A program made the position numbers and the translations under genes. Below, piece by piece: positions 9,592 to 18,174 of a stretch of 64,000 bases of DNA; within the stretch, counting starts at the first letter, position 1; each line of letters starts with the position of its first letter. Location of the stretch: the NCBI RefSeq assembly GCF_044761665.1, contig NZ_JBIWCW010000001.1, forward strand, positions 310,001 to 374,000, read 5' to 3'. Below the pieces are notes generated by a model. That model was given only the letters and a program-made list of their open reading frames with translations, was not told the DNA's origin and did not search any database. Source of the DNA: Peribacillus sp044761665. GTDB lineage: Bacteria > Bacillota > Bacilli > Bacillales > DSM-1321.

Positions 9592-9608
9592 CAAAGATGT
9601 CACATGCT
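9583..9608. promoter_or_regulatory. Candidate BceR-box in front of the ABC transporter
   Basis: Perfect inverted repeat AGCATGTGACA-AAGA-TGTCACATGCT. Its core TGACA-N4-TGTCA matches the TNACA-N4-TGTNA type of site described for BceR-like regulators. A TATAAT -10 lies at 9656-9661, about 50 bp downstream and just before bceA, with no good -35, as expected for an activated promoter. The repeat could also work as a weak terminator for the kinase gene (TTTTGTT follows). Confidence 0.65.
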
Positions 9609-9692
9609 TTTGTTCTTTGTTCGGCCAATCGAAGGAAAAGGAAGGCAAAGGCTTTTATAATGAAGATATCGAAATAAAGGGAGTGTATTGGA

Positions 9693-10454
9693 ATGAATAT
9701 ATTAGAAGCGAAAAAAATCCATAAAAGCTATGGCAATAAATTCAATAAGCAAGAAGTCTTGAAAGGATTGGATATCAACATACACGAAGGGGAATTCGTG
9801 AGTATCATGGGAGCATCCGGTTCAGGAAAAACCACGCTTCTGAATGTCCTCTCTTCGATCGATAAGATCAGTAATGGGACCATTGTTATTGAAGGAAAAG
9901 AGATTTCCGGCATGAAGGAAAAAAAGCTGGCTGAATTTCGAAAGAACCATCTAGGCTTCATCTTCCAGGACTATAACTTATTGGACACACTGACGGTCAA
10001 GGAAAATATCCTTTTACCATTATCGATCACCAAAACACCGAGAAAAGAAGCCGAGCAAAAATTTGAAACACTTGCAAATGAACTTGGCATATATGAGATC
10101 AAGGACAAATACCCCAATGAAATTTCCGGTGGACAAAAACAGCGCACCTCTGCTGCACGGGCCTTCATCCATGAACCAAGCATCATCTTCGCCGATGAGC
10201 CGACAGGTGCCCTTGATTCAAAAGCCGCATCCGATTTATTGAACAAGATGAGTGATTTAAATAAAAAACGTAAAGCCACCATCATCATGGTTACACATGA
10301 CTCTGTGGCAGCTAGTTACTGTAGTCGTGTCATCTTTATTAAAGATGGACAGATTTATTCCCAATTGAATAAAGGAGAAGAAACAAGACAAACCTTCTTC
10401 AAAGACATCATGAAAACTCAAGGTGTACTAGGTGGGGTGCAAAATGAGCATTAA
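9693..10454 (+). CDS. ABC transporter ATP-binding protein, BceA type
   Basis: Cytoplasmic ATPase of an MacB/BceA-type transporter, 253 residues. Walker A GASGSGKTT, Q-loop FIFQDYNLLDTLTV, signature ISGGQKQR, Walker B IIFADEPTGALDS and switch His in VTHD are intact. ATG at 9693 is preceded by GGGAGTG. The stop codon lies 11 bases inside the permease gene. With the large permease it should form the sensor/detoxification transporter for a cell-wall-active peptide. Confidence 0.94.
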   Translation: MNILEAKKIHKSYGNKFNKQEVLKGLDINIHEGEFVSIMGASGSGKTTLLNVLSSIDKISNGTIVIEGKEISGMKEKKLAEFRKNHLGFIFQDYNLLDTLTVKENILLPLSITKTPRKEAEQKFETLANELGIYEIKDKYPNEISGGQKQRTSAARAFIHEPSIIFADEPTGALDSKAASDLLNKMSDLNKKRKATIIMVTHDSVAASYCSRVIFIKDGQIYSQLNKGEETRQTFFKDIMKTQGVLGGVQNEH

Positions 10455-12390
10455 TCAACTCATCTTCCGCAGTCTGAAAAAGAATCTAAAGAATTATTAT
10501 CTATACGTTTTTGCTTTGGTCTTCAGTGCCTCCCTTTATTTTGCCTTCGTTACCCTGCAGTACGATCCGTCGATGGATGAAGCAAGTGGGACGATTAAAG
10601 GGGGAGCTGCCATCCAAGCAGCCTCCATCTTGTTGATCGCCATCGTTTCCATCTTTCTTTTATATGCGAATAGCATATTCATCAAACGACGCAGTAAGGA
10701 AATTGGCTTGTTTCAATTGATAGGCATGACCAAAAACAGGATTTTCCGCATCCTGAGCATCGAAAATTTCATCCTGTATTTCTGTTCCGTATTCCTAGGG
10801 ATATTTGTAGGGTTTGCGGCTTCAAAATTGATCATCATGATATTGTTCAAGATTACGGGAGTCCAGGCAATCGCGACGCTTCACTTTACCATGCAACCAT
10901 TCATTCAGACACTTATCGTATTCAGTATCATCTATCTATTCATCATGTTGATGAACTTTGGTTTCATCAAAAGACAGACAATCTTAGCACTTTTTAGGGT
11001 GACTTCGAACACTGAAGGAAAAGTGAAGAAGGTTTCCATTTTCGAAATGATCCTTGGGATGGCTGGAATCATTCTTATCATTGCTGGCTATTATGTTTCA
11101 ACGAAGTTATTTGATGGATCCTTCTCCCAGACAAACTCCCTATTAATAGCCATGCTATTCATTCTGGGGTCCGTCATCATCGGAACCTACCTGTTCTATA
11201 AGGGTTCTGTTTCTTTCATCTTTAATATGATTCGCAAGAAGAAAAATGGATACCTGAACATTAACGAAGTGTTATCCCTTTCATCCATCATGTTTCGGAT
11301 GAAATCCAATTCCGTTTTACTGACCATCATCACGACCGTTTCCGCTCTTGCAATCGGGTTATTATCCTTAACCTATATCTCCTATTACTCATCGGAGAAA
11401 ATGGCCAAATCCTATATACCTTCTGATTTTTCCATGGCCTATAGCGAAGATTCAAAAAAACTAAAAGACGCTTTGACAACAAAATCAATCGGATATAACG
11501 AAAATAAGATAGAGGTCATTTGGGCAAAGGTCAATATAAAAGATATACTGGAAAGCACCCTAGAAGAAGCGAATTTCGACCCGAACATCATGAATCTAGC
11601 GATAATCAGCGACCGATCTGTGAAGAGAATCGATGTTACGCCGAATGAAACTATTTTTAGCGGGTATAGTGCTGCGCTACAGAGTTTTACATCACTCAAA
11701 GATTCTGGAAAAATAGAATTAAAGGGGAAAAATGAAATCATTCCACAAAACTATCTGGGACCAAAAGATGATTCCATCCTTCCCTCTTATTTAACGAATG
11801 GCGGATTGCCAGTCGCCATTGTCGATCAGACCGTTTTTGACCGTTTGAAAAAGGATGTTGACCCTGAAATGCAAATGGAATTTCCCGTTTATTATGGGAT
11901 TGATCTAAAGAATAAGGATGATGTTGAAAAAGCGAATGACATTTTCGATACAATTGCTTTCCAAAATAAAGAGTATAATGCTTCACAATTCCAAGAACTG
12001 AAAAGTATAAAAATGAACATGGGTCTTACAATGTTCATAGTCGGCTTTTTAGGATTGACTTTCTTGATTACATCGGGATGTATTCTTTATTTCAAACAAA
12101 TGGACGAAAGTGAAAACGAAAAGGCGAACTATACCATTTTACGAAAACTTGGTTTCACACAAAGTGATTTGTTAAAAGGGATTCAGGCCAAACAGGTCTT
12201 CAACTTTGGAATCCCGCTATTAGTCGGGTTATTCCACAGCTATTTTGCCGTTAGATCCGGCTGGTTCTTCTTTGGTACGGAAATCTGGACGCCAATGATC
12301 ATTGTCATGGTCCTCTACACGGTACTGTATTCGATCTTCGGTATCCTTTCCGTTTTCCATTACAAAAAGGCGATTAAGGATTCCCTTTAA
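10444..12390 (+). CDS. ABC transporter permease, BceB type
   Basis: Large FtsX-family permease, 648 residues, with about ten membrane helices and a long extracellular domain between the later helices (roughly residues 310-530), the part that in BceB proteins sets peptide specificity. ATG at 10444 follows GGTGGGG; an in-frame GTG at 10432 lies inside that ribosome site and is rejected. It works with the ATPase upstream and signals to the two-component system. The peptide recognised cannot be predicted here. Confidence 0.92.
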   Translation: MSINQLIFRSLKKNLKNYYLYVFALVFSASLYFAFVTLQYDPSMDEASGTIKGGAAIQAASILLIAIVSIFLLYANSIFIKRRSKEIGLFQLIGMTKNRIFRILSIENFILYFCSVFLGIFVGFAASKLIIMILFKITGVQAIATLHFTMQPFIQTLIVFSIIYLFIMLMNFGFIKRQTILALFRVTSNTEGKVKKVSIFEMILGMAGIILIIAGYYVSTKLFDGSFSQTNSLLIAMLFILGSVIIGTYLFYKGSVSFIFNMIRKKKNGYLNINEVLSLSSIMFRMKSNSVLLTIITTVSALAIGLLSLTYISYYSSEKMAKSYIPSDFSMAYSEDSKKLKDALTTKSIGYNENKIEVIWAKVNIKDILESTLEEANFDPNIMNLAIISDRSVKRIDVTPNETIFSGYSAALQSFTSLKDSGKIELKGKNEIIPQNYLGPKDDSILPSYLTNGGLPVAIVDQTVFDRLKKDVDPEMQMEFPVYYGIDLKNKDDVEKANDIFDTIAFQNKEYNASQFQELKSIKMNMGLTMFIVGFLGLTFLITSGCILYFKQMDESENEKANYTILRKLGFTQSDLLKGIQAKQVFNFGIPLLVGLFHSYFAVRSGWFFFGTEIWTPMIIVMVLYTVLYSIFGILSVFHYKKAIKDSL

Positions 12391-12397
12391 ATACATG

Positions 12398-12436
12398 AAA
12401 AAAGCTCCAGCCCCATTAGGGGACTGGAGCTTTCTT
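12398..12436. terminator. Bidirectional terminator between BceB and the ferredoxin reductase
   Basis: AAAGCTCCAG-CCCC loops over ATTA to GGGG-A-CTGGAGCTTT with flanking A and T runs; it can serve both convergent genes. Confidence 0.8.
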
Positions 12437-12442
12437 CATGTT

Positions 12443-13495
12443 TCATCGCGTCATCATCTGTTGAACGATTTCCCTATTACGTCTTTTGAATAGTTCATTA
12501 TGTGAAGAAACCATTCCCACCTTGTGAGCATTAGGCTGGATGAACTGCTTCGCTTGGTTGACTGCATTTGCGGCATCCTGGAAGGTACCTGCTATTAAGT
12601 TCACTTTCCCCTCATACTGAAGAATATCCCCTGCGGCATACATCCCTTCTACTGAGGATTCGCTAATCGCATTGCCTGCAATATAATAATGATCGGCCAC
12701 ATCCACCTTCACTTCACTGTTTTCCAGTAGCGAAGCATCATGCTCATACCCATGGTTGATGATCACTTCATCGATTGATAAATGGGAAACCTCCCCCGTT
12801 TCATGACTCGTTAGTTCGACACGTTCAATGACTTCATGATTGGTACAAGCGACCAGTTTTGTAATGGACGTATTGAACATGCATTCCGCAGAACTTTTCA
12901 TCAATTGGCTTATCTGTGATTCATGACCTGCCAACGCATTTTTTCTATAGGTTACATAGACCTTTTTGGCGATAGGCTCCAATTCATTCGCCCAATCGAT
13001 AGCAGAATTCCCGCCGCCTGAAATGATTACCGTCTTATCCTTGAATCGTTCTAAGGACTTCACTGTGTAATTCAGATTGGACACTTCATAACGCTCTGCC
13101 CCATCAATTTCCAGCTTTTGCGGATTCAAGATCCCCCCACCGACGGCCACGATGATCGTTTTTGAATAATGCAGGCCGCCAGAAGACGTAAGCAAGACAA
13201 ACATCCCATCTTCATCCCGCTTAATCGACTCCACCTTTTCATTCAATACTACCGTGGGATTAAAGGTCAATCCCTGTTCCACAAGTTGATCAATTAACTT
13301 AGCTCCCGTAATAGGTGTCTGTCCCCCGACATCCCAAATCATTTTCTCAGGATATACATGGATCTTCCCACCTAATTGAGGCTGATATTCAATGATCTTT
13401 GTCTTCATTTCTCTTAATCCACTATAAAAAGCGGAATACAGGCCAGCTGGCCCTCCCCCAATTACGGTAACATCATAGATATCGTCCTGTTTCAC
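12443..13495 (-). CDS. ycgT: Ferredoxin/flavodoxin--NADP+ reductase, YcgT/YumC type
   Basis: Two-domain FAD/NAD(P)H flavoprotein of the thioredoxin-reductase-like FNR class, 350 residues. FAD motif TVIGGGPAGLYSAFYSG at the N-terminus, NADPH motif VIISGGGNSAIDWANELE near residue 155, and C-terminal AAGDILQ FAD contact. There is no CxxC redox pair, which separates it from thioredoxin reductase. A good Fur box sits just upstream, and B. subtilis ycgT is known as a Fur-regulon gene, so iron-limited expression is likely. It may supply electrons to ferredoxin, flavodoxin or heme-degrading enzymes. Confidence 0.88.
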   Translation of the reverse strand: MKQDDIYDVTVIGGGPAGLYSAFYSGLREMKTKIIEYQPQLGGKIHVYPEKMIWDVGGQTPITGAKLIDQLVEQGLTFNPTVVLNEKVESIKRDEDGMFVLLTSSGGLHYSKTIIVAVGGGILNPQKLEIDGAERYEVSNLNYTVKSLERFKDKTVIISGGGNSAIDWANELEPIAKKVYVTYRKNALAGHESQISQLMKSSAECMFNTSITKLVACTNHEVIERVELTSHETGEVSHLSIDEVIINHGYEHDASLLENSEVKVDVADHYYIAGNAISESSVEGMYAAGDILQYEGKVNLIAGTFQDAANAVNQAKQFIQPNAHKVGMVSSHNELFKRRNREIVQQMMTR

Positions 13496-13527
13496 TCATG
13501 ACCACTCCTCGTAAACTAAATGTAATT

Positions 13528-13542
13528 GATTCTCATTCTCAT
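13528..13542. promoter_or_regulatory. Fur box upstream of the ferredoxin reductase
   Basis: Minus strand TGAGAATGAGAATCA matches the 7-1-7 Fur consensus TGATAATNATTATCA at 12 of the 14 defined positions on the left-hand form (TGATAATGATAATCA: 13 of 15). It lies 33 bases before the start codon of the reductase. Confidence 0.75.
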
Positions 13543-13725
13543 AAGTTAAATGTACACTTTTTTCTTCTTTTTTACAATTTTTTCTTCTGAAGTTCTTTTC
13601 TCTTTTTTTATGTAGGTCGCTTACACCTGTTGTACCTGGGGCTCAGATTGTACGTGATAAGGAGATTCATAGGATGCAGATCCGCTTCTTTTTATAATTT
13701 TTTGATTTATTTAAAAATAAAAGCT

Positions 13726-13754
13726 TTGACTTAATGATTAAAATGATGTAAATT
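13726..13754 (+). promoter_or_regulatory. Probable SigA promoter of guaC
   Basis: TTGACT, 17-bp spacer ending in TGATG, then TAAATT. It lies about 60 bases upstream of the guaC ATG. The 13543-13725 stretch between the Fur box and this promoter shows nothing else I can name. Confidence 0.5.
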
Positions 13755-13815
13755 ACCAATGGGCGAACAATTTCATAAAAAAATATTACAACATTCGTAT
13801 ATAGAGGTGTAAACA

Positions 13816-14799
13816 ATGGAAAGTGTGTTTGATTACGAAGACATTCAATTAATTCCCGCAAAATGTATAGTTGATAGTCGATCAGAATGTGATACAACGG
13901 TGAAGCTGGGGAAACATGCATTTAAGTTACCTGTGGTACCAGCCAATATGCAAACGATAATAGACGAAAAAATTGCTACATACTTAGCCGAAAACGGCTA
14001 TTTCTATATCATGCATCGGTTTGAACCAGAAAAACGAAAATCATTCATTAGAGATATGCATGCACGTGAATTGATTGCTTCCATTAGTGTGGGCGTCAAA
14101 GAAGAAGAATATGGATTCATCCAGGAGCTTGCAGGAGAACAACTTGTTCCCGATTACATTACGATAGATATTGCCCATGGTCATTCCAATGCTGTAATAA
14201 AGATGATCCAGCATATTAAAGAACATTTGCCTGAGAGTTTCGTCATTGCAGGAAATGTAGGGACCCCTGAAGCAGTAAGAGAATTGGAACATGCCGGTGC
14301 CGACGCTACAAAGGTTGGAATTGGACCAGGTAAAGTATGCATTACGAAAATCAAAACCGGATTCGGTACAGGCGGTTGGCAATTGGCCGCATTACGCCTA
14401 TGTGCAAAAGCTGCGAGTAAGCCCATTATTGCGGACGGTGGCATCCGTACACATGGTGATATCGCAAAATCCGTCAGATTCGGTGCGACCATGGTGATGA
14501 TTGGTTCGTTATTCGCAGGTCACGAGGAATCTCCAGGTGAAACGATCGAGAAAGATGGAAAGGCCTTTAAGGAGTATTTTGGCTCTGCATCAGAATTCCA
14601 AAAAGGCGAGAAGAAGAACGTGGAAGGCAAAAAAATGTACGTGGAGCACAAAGGTGCGCTACAGGATACATTGAATGAAATGGAACAGGATCTCCAATCC
14701 TCCATTTCATATGCCGGAGGAAACAAGCTTGAAGCCATTCGCACCGTCGATTATGTAATCGTGAAAAACTCAATCTTCAATGGTGACAAGATTTATTGA
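13816..14799 (+). CDS. guaC: GMP reductase
   Basis: NADPH-dependent conversion of GMP to IMP and ammonia, purine interconversion. 327 residues, TIM barrel of the IMPDH/GMPR family. N-terminal FDYEDIQLIPAKC and the catalytic loop GIGPGKVCITK (active-site Cys) are typical of the Bacillus GuaC branch; GGIRTHGDIAKS and GSLFAGHEESPG bind phosphate. There are no CBS domains, which argues against IMP dehydrogenase. Monocistronic, with its own promoter and terminator. Confidence 0.96.
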   Translation: MESVFDYEDIQLIPAKCIVDSRSECDTTVKLGKHAFKLPVVPANMQTIIDEKIATYLAENGYFYIMHRFEPEKRKSFIRDMHARELIASISVGVKEEEYGFIQELAGEQLVPDYITIDIAHGHSNAVIKMIQHIKEHLPESFVIAGNVGTPEAVRELEHAGADATKVGIGPGKVCITKIKTGFGTGGWQLAALRLCAKAASKPIIADGGIRTHGDIAKSVRFGATMVMIGSLFAGHEESPGETIEKDGKAFKEYFGSASEFQKGEKKNVEGKKMYVEHKGALQDTLNEMEQDLQSSISYAGGNKLEAIRTVDYVIVKNSIFNGDKIY

Positions 14800-14810
14800 T
14801 CCTAAACATT

Positions 14811-14851
14811 TCAGGTGAGCCGGCCCCCGAGGTCCGCTCACCTGATTTTTT
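14811..14851 (+). terminator. Terminator of guaC
   Basis: TCAGGTGAGC pairs with GCTCACCTGA across a GC-rich loop, followed by six T residues. Confidence 0.88.
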
Positions 14852-14861
14852 GTTCACGTCT

Positions 14862-16520
14862 TCATTTCCTCGTAGCCATATGATCCACAGCGATGTAACT
14901 GAACGTCATCGCAGGTCCAATCGTCGCCCCAGGGCCTGGATAGGTTTCTCCCATTACGGAGGATGAACAGTTCCCCGCTGCATACAACCCTTCGATCGGA
15001 CTGCCATTTTCATGTAACACCCGTGCACAATCGTCGATGGTCACTCCCCCCTTGGTCCCGATATCCCCCGGATAAATCGGGACGGCATAAAAAGGGGCTT
15101 TTTCAATCGGAGCAAGATTAGGATTGGGTAAAGTGGGATCTCCGTAATAGTGATCATAGGCACTATCACCTCGGTGGAAGTCTTCATCCTTTCCTTTTAG
15201 TGCAAAACGATTGAACCGTTGTATGGTCTCCGTTAAGTTGTCGATCGGCAGTCCTGTCTTTTCTGCAATTTCTGAAAGGGTACTCCCGACTTTTATGTAC
15301 CCACTCTCTAACCATCGTTTCGGAAAGCTTTGTCCAGGCATGAGACCCATGAACATATAACGGCTTTTGGCCGTTTTGTCGAGAATCAACCAGGACGGAA
15401 TCGTTCCGGCCCCCGTTTTATCATGTTCATACATGTGGTCCACGAACTCATGATAGGGTGCGACTTCATTCAGGTACCGTTTTGCCTCGCTATTCACCAC
15501 AATCATATTCGGGATCCCACGTTCCGCAACCAAGAAGAAGGGTTTTTCTCCTGGCGGGACCACTGAAGGAGCTCCCCATACTTTATCCATCAAATCGAGC
15601 TTGGCACCGGCACGAAGGCTTGCTTCGATAATATCGCCTGTTTGCCCCTCTGCAGCGGAAGTCCATTCTGTCGAGGTCGGTGCAGGCAAATATTTCTCCC
15701 TAAGCTCTTGATTGCGGGAAAATCCGCCAGCTCCGAGCACTACACCGCGGCGGGCTTGAATGTTCATCCTCTTTCCTTCACGCTCGATAACCAATCCTGT
15801 GACTTTCCCGTCTTCCACCACAAAGTCACAAAATGCAGAAGATAACCATAACTCCCCGCCCGCTTCCTCTAAAGAAAGCCGCAAGCTCCCTACAAGAGCC
15901 TCTCCTAATGCAGATGGACGGAACCCCGTCAGGACGCTCCTCATCAAGCGCATGCCGACCCGGAGTGCCATCTTCTTCCCTGCAAAGATCCGTTTGATCA
16001 TATTCAGCTTATGGAACTCATAAGAATTCATCACCATGCCATATGTCGGCAGGTTAGCTCGTCTCATTTTCTTTCGTTCTTCCCCTAATTGACGGAGGTC
16101 GAACAGGACCGGTTCCACTGACCTGCCTTTAGGAAAGCCGCCTGGTTTTTCAGGATAGTAGTCAGAATAGCCTGGCGTATATTCAAACCGCATATGTTTG
16201 GTATGCTCATGTAGGTAACGAAGCATTTCCTTGCCTCGATTCAAGTAGGCTTCTTTAAGCTCGCGCGGAACACGATCGCCTACTGTCGCATCCAAATAGG
16301 CACGCGCTTCATCAAGGGAATCTGCCACATTCGCTTCTTCTAGATACTGATTCATCGGTATCCAAACGGCACCTCCCGACAAGGCGGTCGACCCGCCGTA
16401 AAACTCGGTCTTCTCGAGCACTAAAGAAGACATCCCCTTTAACTGTGCTGTGAGACCCGCTGTCAATCCCGCGGCTCCTGAACCGACCACTAAAACATCA
16501 TAACTAGCATCCAAATCCAT
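14862..16520 (-). CDS. FAD-dependent oxidoreductase, 3-ketosteroid delta1-dehydrogenase-like
   Basis: 552-residue flavoprotein of the fumarate reductase / KstD family. N-terminal FAD motif VVGSGAAGLTAGL, FYGGSTALSGGAVWIP, VVLGAGGFSRN, and near the C-terminus YPGDIGTKGGVTID and GLYAAGN. The Tyr-x-Gly-Asp-x-Gly-Thr-x-Gly-Gly segment matches the KstD active-site region. Such enzymes introduce a double bond in ring A of 3-ketosteroids, but many Bacillus relatives have unknown substrates. Start ATG follows AGGAGG. GC content looks higher than in neighbours, and a broken MarR gene lies directly upstream on the same strand, so transfer followed by loss of a regulator is possible. Confidence 0.75.
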   Translation of the reverse strand: MDLDASYDVLVVGSGAAGLTAGLTAQLKGMSSLVLEKTEFYGGSTALSGGAVWIPMNQYLEEANVADSLDEARAYLDATVGDRVPRELKEAYLNRGKEMLRYLHEHTKHMRFEYTPGYSDYYPEKPGGFPKGRSVEPVLFDLRQLGEERKKMRRANLPTYGMVMNSYEFHKLNMIKRIFAGKKMALRVGMRLMRSVLTGFRPSALGEALVGSLRLSLEEAGGELWLSSAFCDFVVEDGKVTGLVIEREGKRMNIQARRGVVLGAGGFSRNQELREKYLPAPTSTEWTSAAEGQTGDIIEASLRAGAKLDLMDKVWGAPSVVPPGEKPFFLVAERGIPNMIVVNSEAKRYLNEVAPYHEFVDHMYEHDKTGAGTIPSWLILDKTAKSRYMFMGLMPGQSFPKRWLESGYIKVGSTLSEIAEKTGLPIDNLTETIQRFNRFALKGKDEDFHRGDSAYDHYYGDPTLPNPNLAPIEKAPFYAVPIYPGDIGTKGGVTIDDCARVLHENGSPIEGLYAAGNCSSSVMGETYPGPGATIGPAMTFSYIAVDHMATRK

Positions 16521-16545
16521 CTTATTCCTCCTCTATAACGGTTTA

Positions 16546-16800
16546 TTAATAATCGGAAACGCGAGTGTGTTTGTATAGCTTGTTATTGCGATTCAGCAAT
16601 TCCTGCATCTCCATTTTTGATAAGGGCGCAAGTAATTTCACCATTAACTCAATTCTTTGATTTCTCAAGTCTTTTAGTAACTCTCTACTTTGCTCAGTGA
16701 TTTCAAGGTAAACAATTCTTCGATCGCCTTTATTACGTGTTCTCTAATCTCTTACTACCAAGAGTCTTATAAATAAGATATCTATTGTATGACTATGAAA
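16546..16800 (-). pseudogene. MarR-family regulator remnant
   Basis: The minus strand encodes, ending at the TAA at 16546-16548, a MarR C-terminal half: wing motif RNKGDRRIVYLEITEQ and the following dimerisation helices, ending in HTRVSDY. An in-frame TAG at 16744-16746 interrupts it just before the wing (VVRD-stop-RTRNKG), and upstream of it only about 15 further residues can be followed (…ILFIRLLVVRD). The recognition helix and N-terminus are gone. It lies 25 bases upstream of the KstD-like gene on the same strand and may once have regulated it. Confidence 0.75.
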
Positions 16801-16856
16801 GGAAAATGATTTTTAGAAGACTTGCTTTCATCCTTTCGAGAACAAACCAAACAAAA

Positions 16857-16893
16857 GTAGGCCAAGCCCATTTCTGCTATGGGCTTGGCCTAC
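16857..16893 (-). terminator. Strong hairpin, second terminator after the 116-residue gene
   Basis: GTAGGCCAAGCCCAT pairs perfectly with its complement around a 7-base loop; on the minus strand it is followed by TTTTGTTTGG. Confidence 0.65.
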
Positions 16894-16908
16894 TAACATT
16901 ACAAAAGA

Positions 16909-16944
16909 AAAAACGGTGCGCATTTAAATAAGAAGCACCGTTTT
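16909..16944 (-). terminator. Terminator directly after the 116-residue gene
   Basis: On the minus strand AAAACGGTGC pairs with GCACCGTTTT, followed by T-rich TTCTTTT, 12 bases after the stop codon. Confidence 0.75.
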
Positions 16945-16955
16945 CATTCTTCTTC

Positions 16956-17306
16956 TCAATTTACAAACAAGTATAACTTTTTATGGTCATCCTCAAAAGC
17001 CTGCTGGCCTTTTTCCGTGAAATCCATCCACTTCACTTTTTTACATCGTTCTTCTAGTCGTACGCTTAGCTCATCTTCAATTTCATGCATGAAACGAATG
17101 ATCTCCCCATACGTCATATTAAAGTGACGGGCGGCAAGCCGCGGAGGAGAATGCTTCACCAATAATCTCATAAATTGATCGACCGTATCCGCTTTGGAAG
17201 CTAGGTAATCTTCTTCATACACGATAAACTCATACACTTGCCGCTTCATGCCAGTAAGCCTGGACACCTCGTCACGCAATAGAAATTCCATTAATCTTTC
17301 GTTCAT
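16956..17306 (-). CDS. Hypothetical protein, probably HTH-like
   Basis: 116-residue soluble protein; I do not recognise the family. The middle (SPPRLAARHFNMTYGEIIRFMHEIEDEL) has the spacing of a helix-turn-helix followed by a helix, and charge is balanced. ATG at 17306 follows GAGG at good spacing, and two hairpins terminate it, which supports a real, single-gene unit. A DNA-binding role is a guess from the helix pattern only. Confidence 0.65.
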   Translation of the reverse strand: MNERLMEFLLRDEVSRLTGMKRQVYEFIVYEEDYLASKADTVDQFMRLLVKHSPPRLAARHFNMTYGEIIRFMHEIEDELSVRLEERCKKVKWMDFTEKGQQAFEDDHKKLYLFVN

Positions 17307-17430
17307 ATGCTTTACCTCGTATATGGTTTTATTTATTTTCCTTGAAAAATCACCTTGATATCAGGGGCATTTACTTACTAGTCATTATGACACCGTAAAC
17401 AACAGCCATCAAGTGTATCCTTACTCTATA

Positions 17431-17538
17431 ATGGTATATGATGATGTAAATATAGCATTATATGCTTGTTGCCATGGAAAGGTTATTTCCAGAGAAGAAG
17501 CGAAGGACAACTATCGATTTACATCCTACTATGAATAA
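17431..17538 (+). CDS. Possible 35-residue peptide
   Basis: ATG at 17431 opens a 35-codon frame rich in Tyr and with paired Cys (ALYACCHGKVISREEAKDNY). Codon choice looks coding-like, but there is no clear ribosome site upstream and no recognisable homology, so it may be chance or a remnant. It lies in the 560-base gap between the 116-residue gene and ytzE. Confidence 0.25.
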   Translation: MVYDDVNIALYACCHGKVISREEAKDNYRFTSYYE

Positions 17539-17748
17539 TCCTTTGAATAATTGATAAAATAATGGGTATACAGGTCGTCCCATACTGCCATTCTACCCTG
17601 AAAATCATTTATTTTGGATATTAAATGAATATTTTCGTCAAATACAAGTATAATAAATGTAATATTTAGTTAATTCTAAAATTTGGTATGGAATTTATAT
17701 TTGTATAGGGGTAAAATAAAGCAAAAGGCATCTTGTTTTTTTCTTAAT

Positions 17749-17775
17749 GTTTCCGAGGAGTTAAAGGGTGGGTAT
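17749..17775 (+). promoter_or_regulatory. Weak SigB-like promoter upstream of ytzE
   Basis: GTTTCC, 15-bp spacer, GGGTAT resembles the SigB pattern GTTTAA-N12-15-GGGTAT, about 95 bases upstream of ytzE. The rest of 17539-17868 is AT-rich and shows nothing else identifiable. Confidence 0.25.
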
Positions 17776-17868
17776 AGTACGTACATAGTGGCAGCTGAAA
17801 TGCTGTCCGACATATCGGTTGTTTTCATTTGTTCAGAATAACAATGAAAAGAATAGGAGTGATTTTGT

Positions 17869-18090
17869 TTGAAACCTTCAACAAATCGCATGTTAACCCG
17901 TATTAAATCCGTTTATATGTTCATTAGTAACAACGGTACGGTTTCTACTCAAGAGCTTGTAGAAGAATTTGGCATCACTCCTCGAACAGTGCAACGCGAT
18001 TTAAATGTCCTAGAGTACAACGACCTTGTTCAAAGCCCAAGCCGTGGCGTTTGGACAACAACAAGCAAAAAAGTGAAGATGTCATCTTAA
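17869..18090 (+). CDS. ytzE: Small DeoR-type HTH regulator (YtzE)
   Basis: 73 residues consisting essentially of a DeoR-type winged helix: MFISNNGTVSTQELVEEFGI, then TPRTVQRDLNVLEYNDLV. It lacks the sugar-phosphate-binding domain of full-length DeoR proteins. Start is TTG at 17869 with AGGAG upstream. Convergent to rsuA and ytgP, the arrangement known for B. subtilis ytzE. Role unknown, conserved in Bacillus. Confidence 0.85.
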   Translation: MKPSTNRMLTRIKSVYMFISNNGTVSTQELVEEFGITPRTVQRDLNVLEYNDLVQSPSRGVWTTTSKKVKMSS

Positions 18091-18132
18091 AAAAAGAATG
18101 ACCACCCGAACAAAATCGATATGTTAAAGTAG

Positions 18133-18168
18133 AATGAGGCGGACCAGTAGTCCGCCTCATTTTCTTTT
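18133..18168. terminator. Bidirectional terminator between ytzE and rsuA
   Basis: AATGAGGCGGAC pairs perfectly with GTCCGCCTCATT over a 5-base loop, T-rich on the right; it lies between two convergent genes. Confidence 0.88.
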
Positions 18169-18174
18169 GTTATA

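Noticed and set aside
16857..16944. Two adjacent hairpins considered as a mobile-element end or repeat family
   Set aside because: Both have T-rich tails on the minus strand right after a gene; terminators explain them, and no transposase or target duplication is near.
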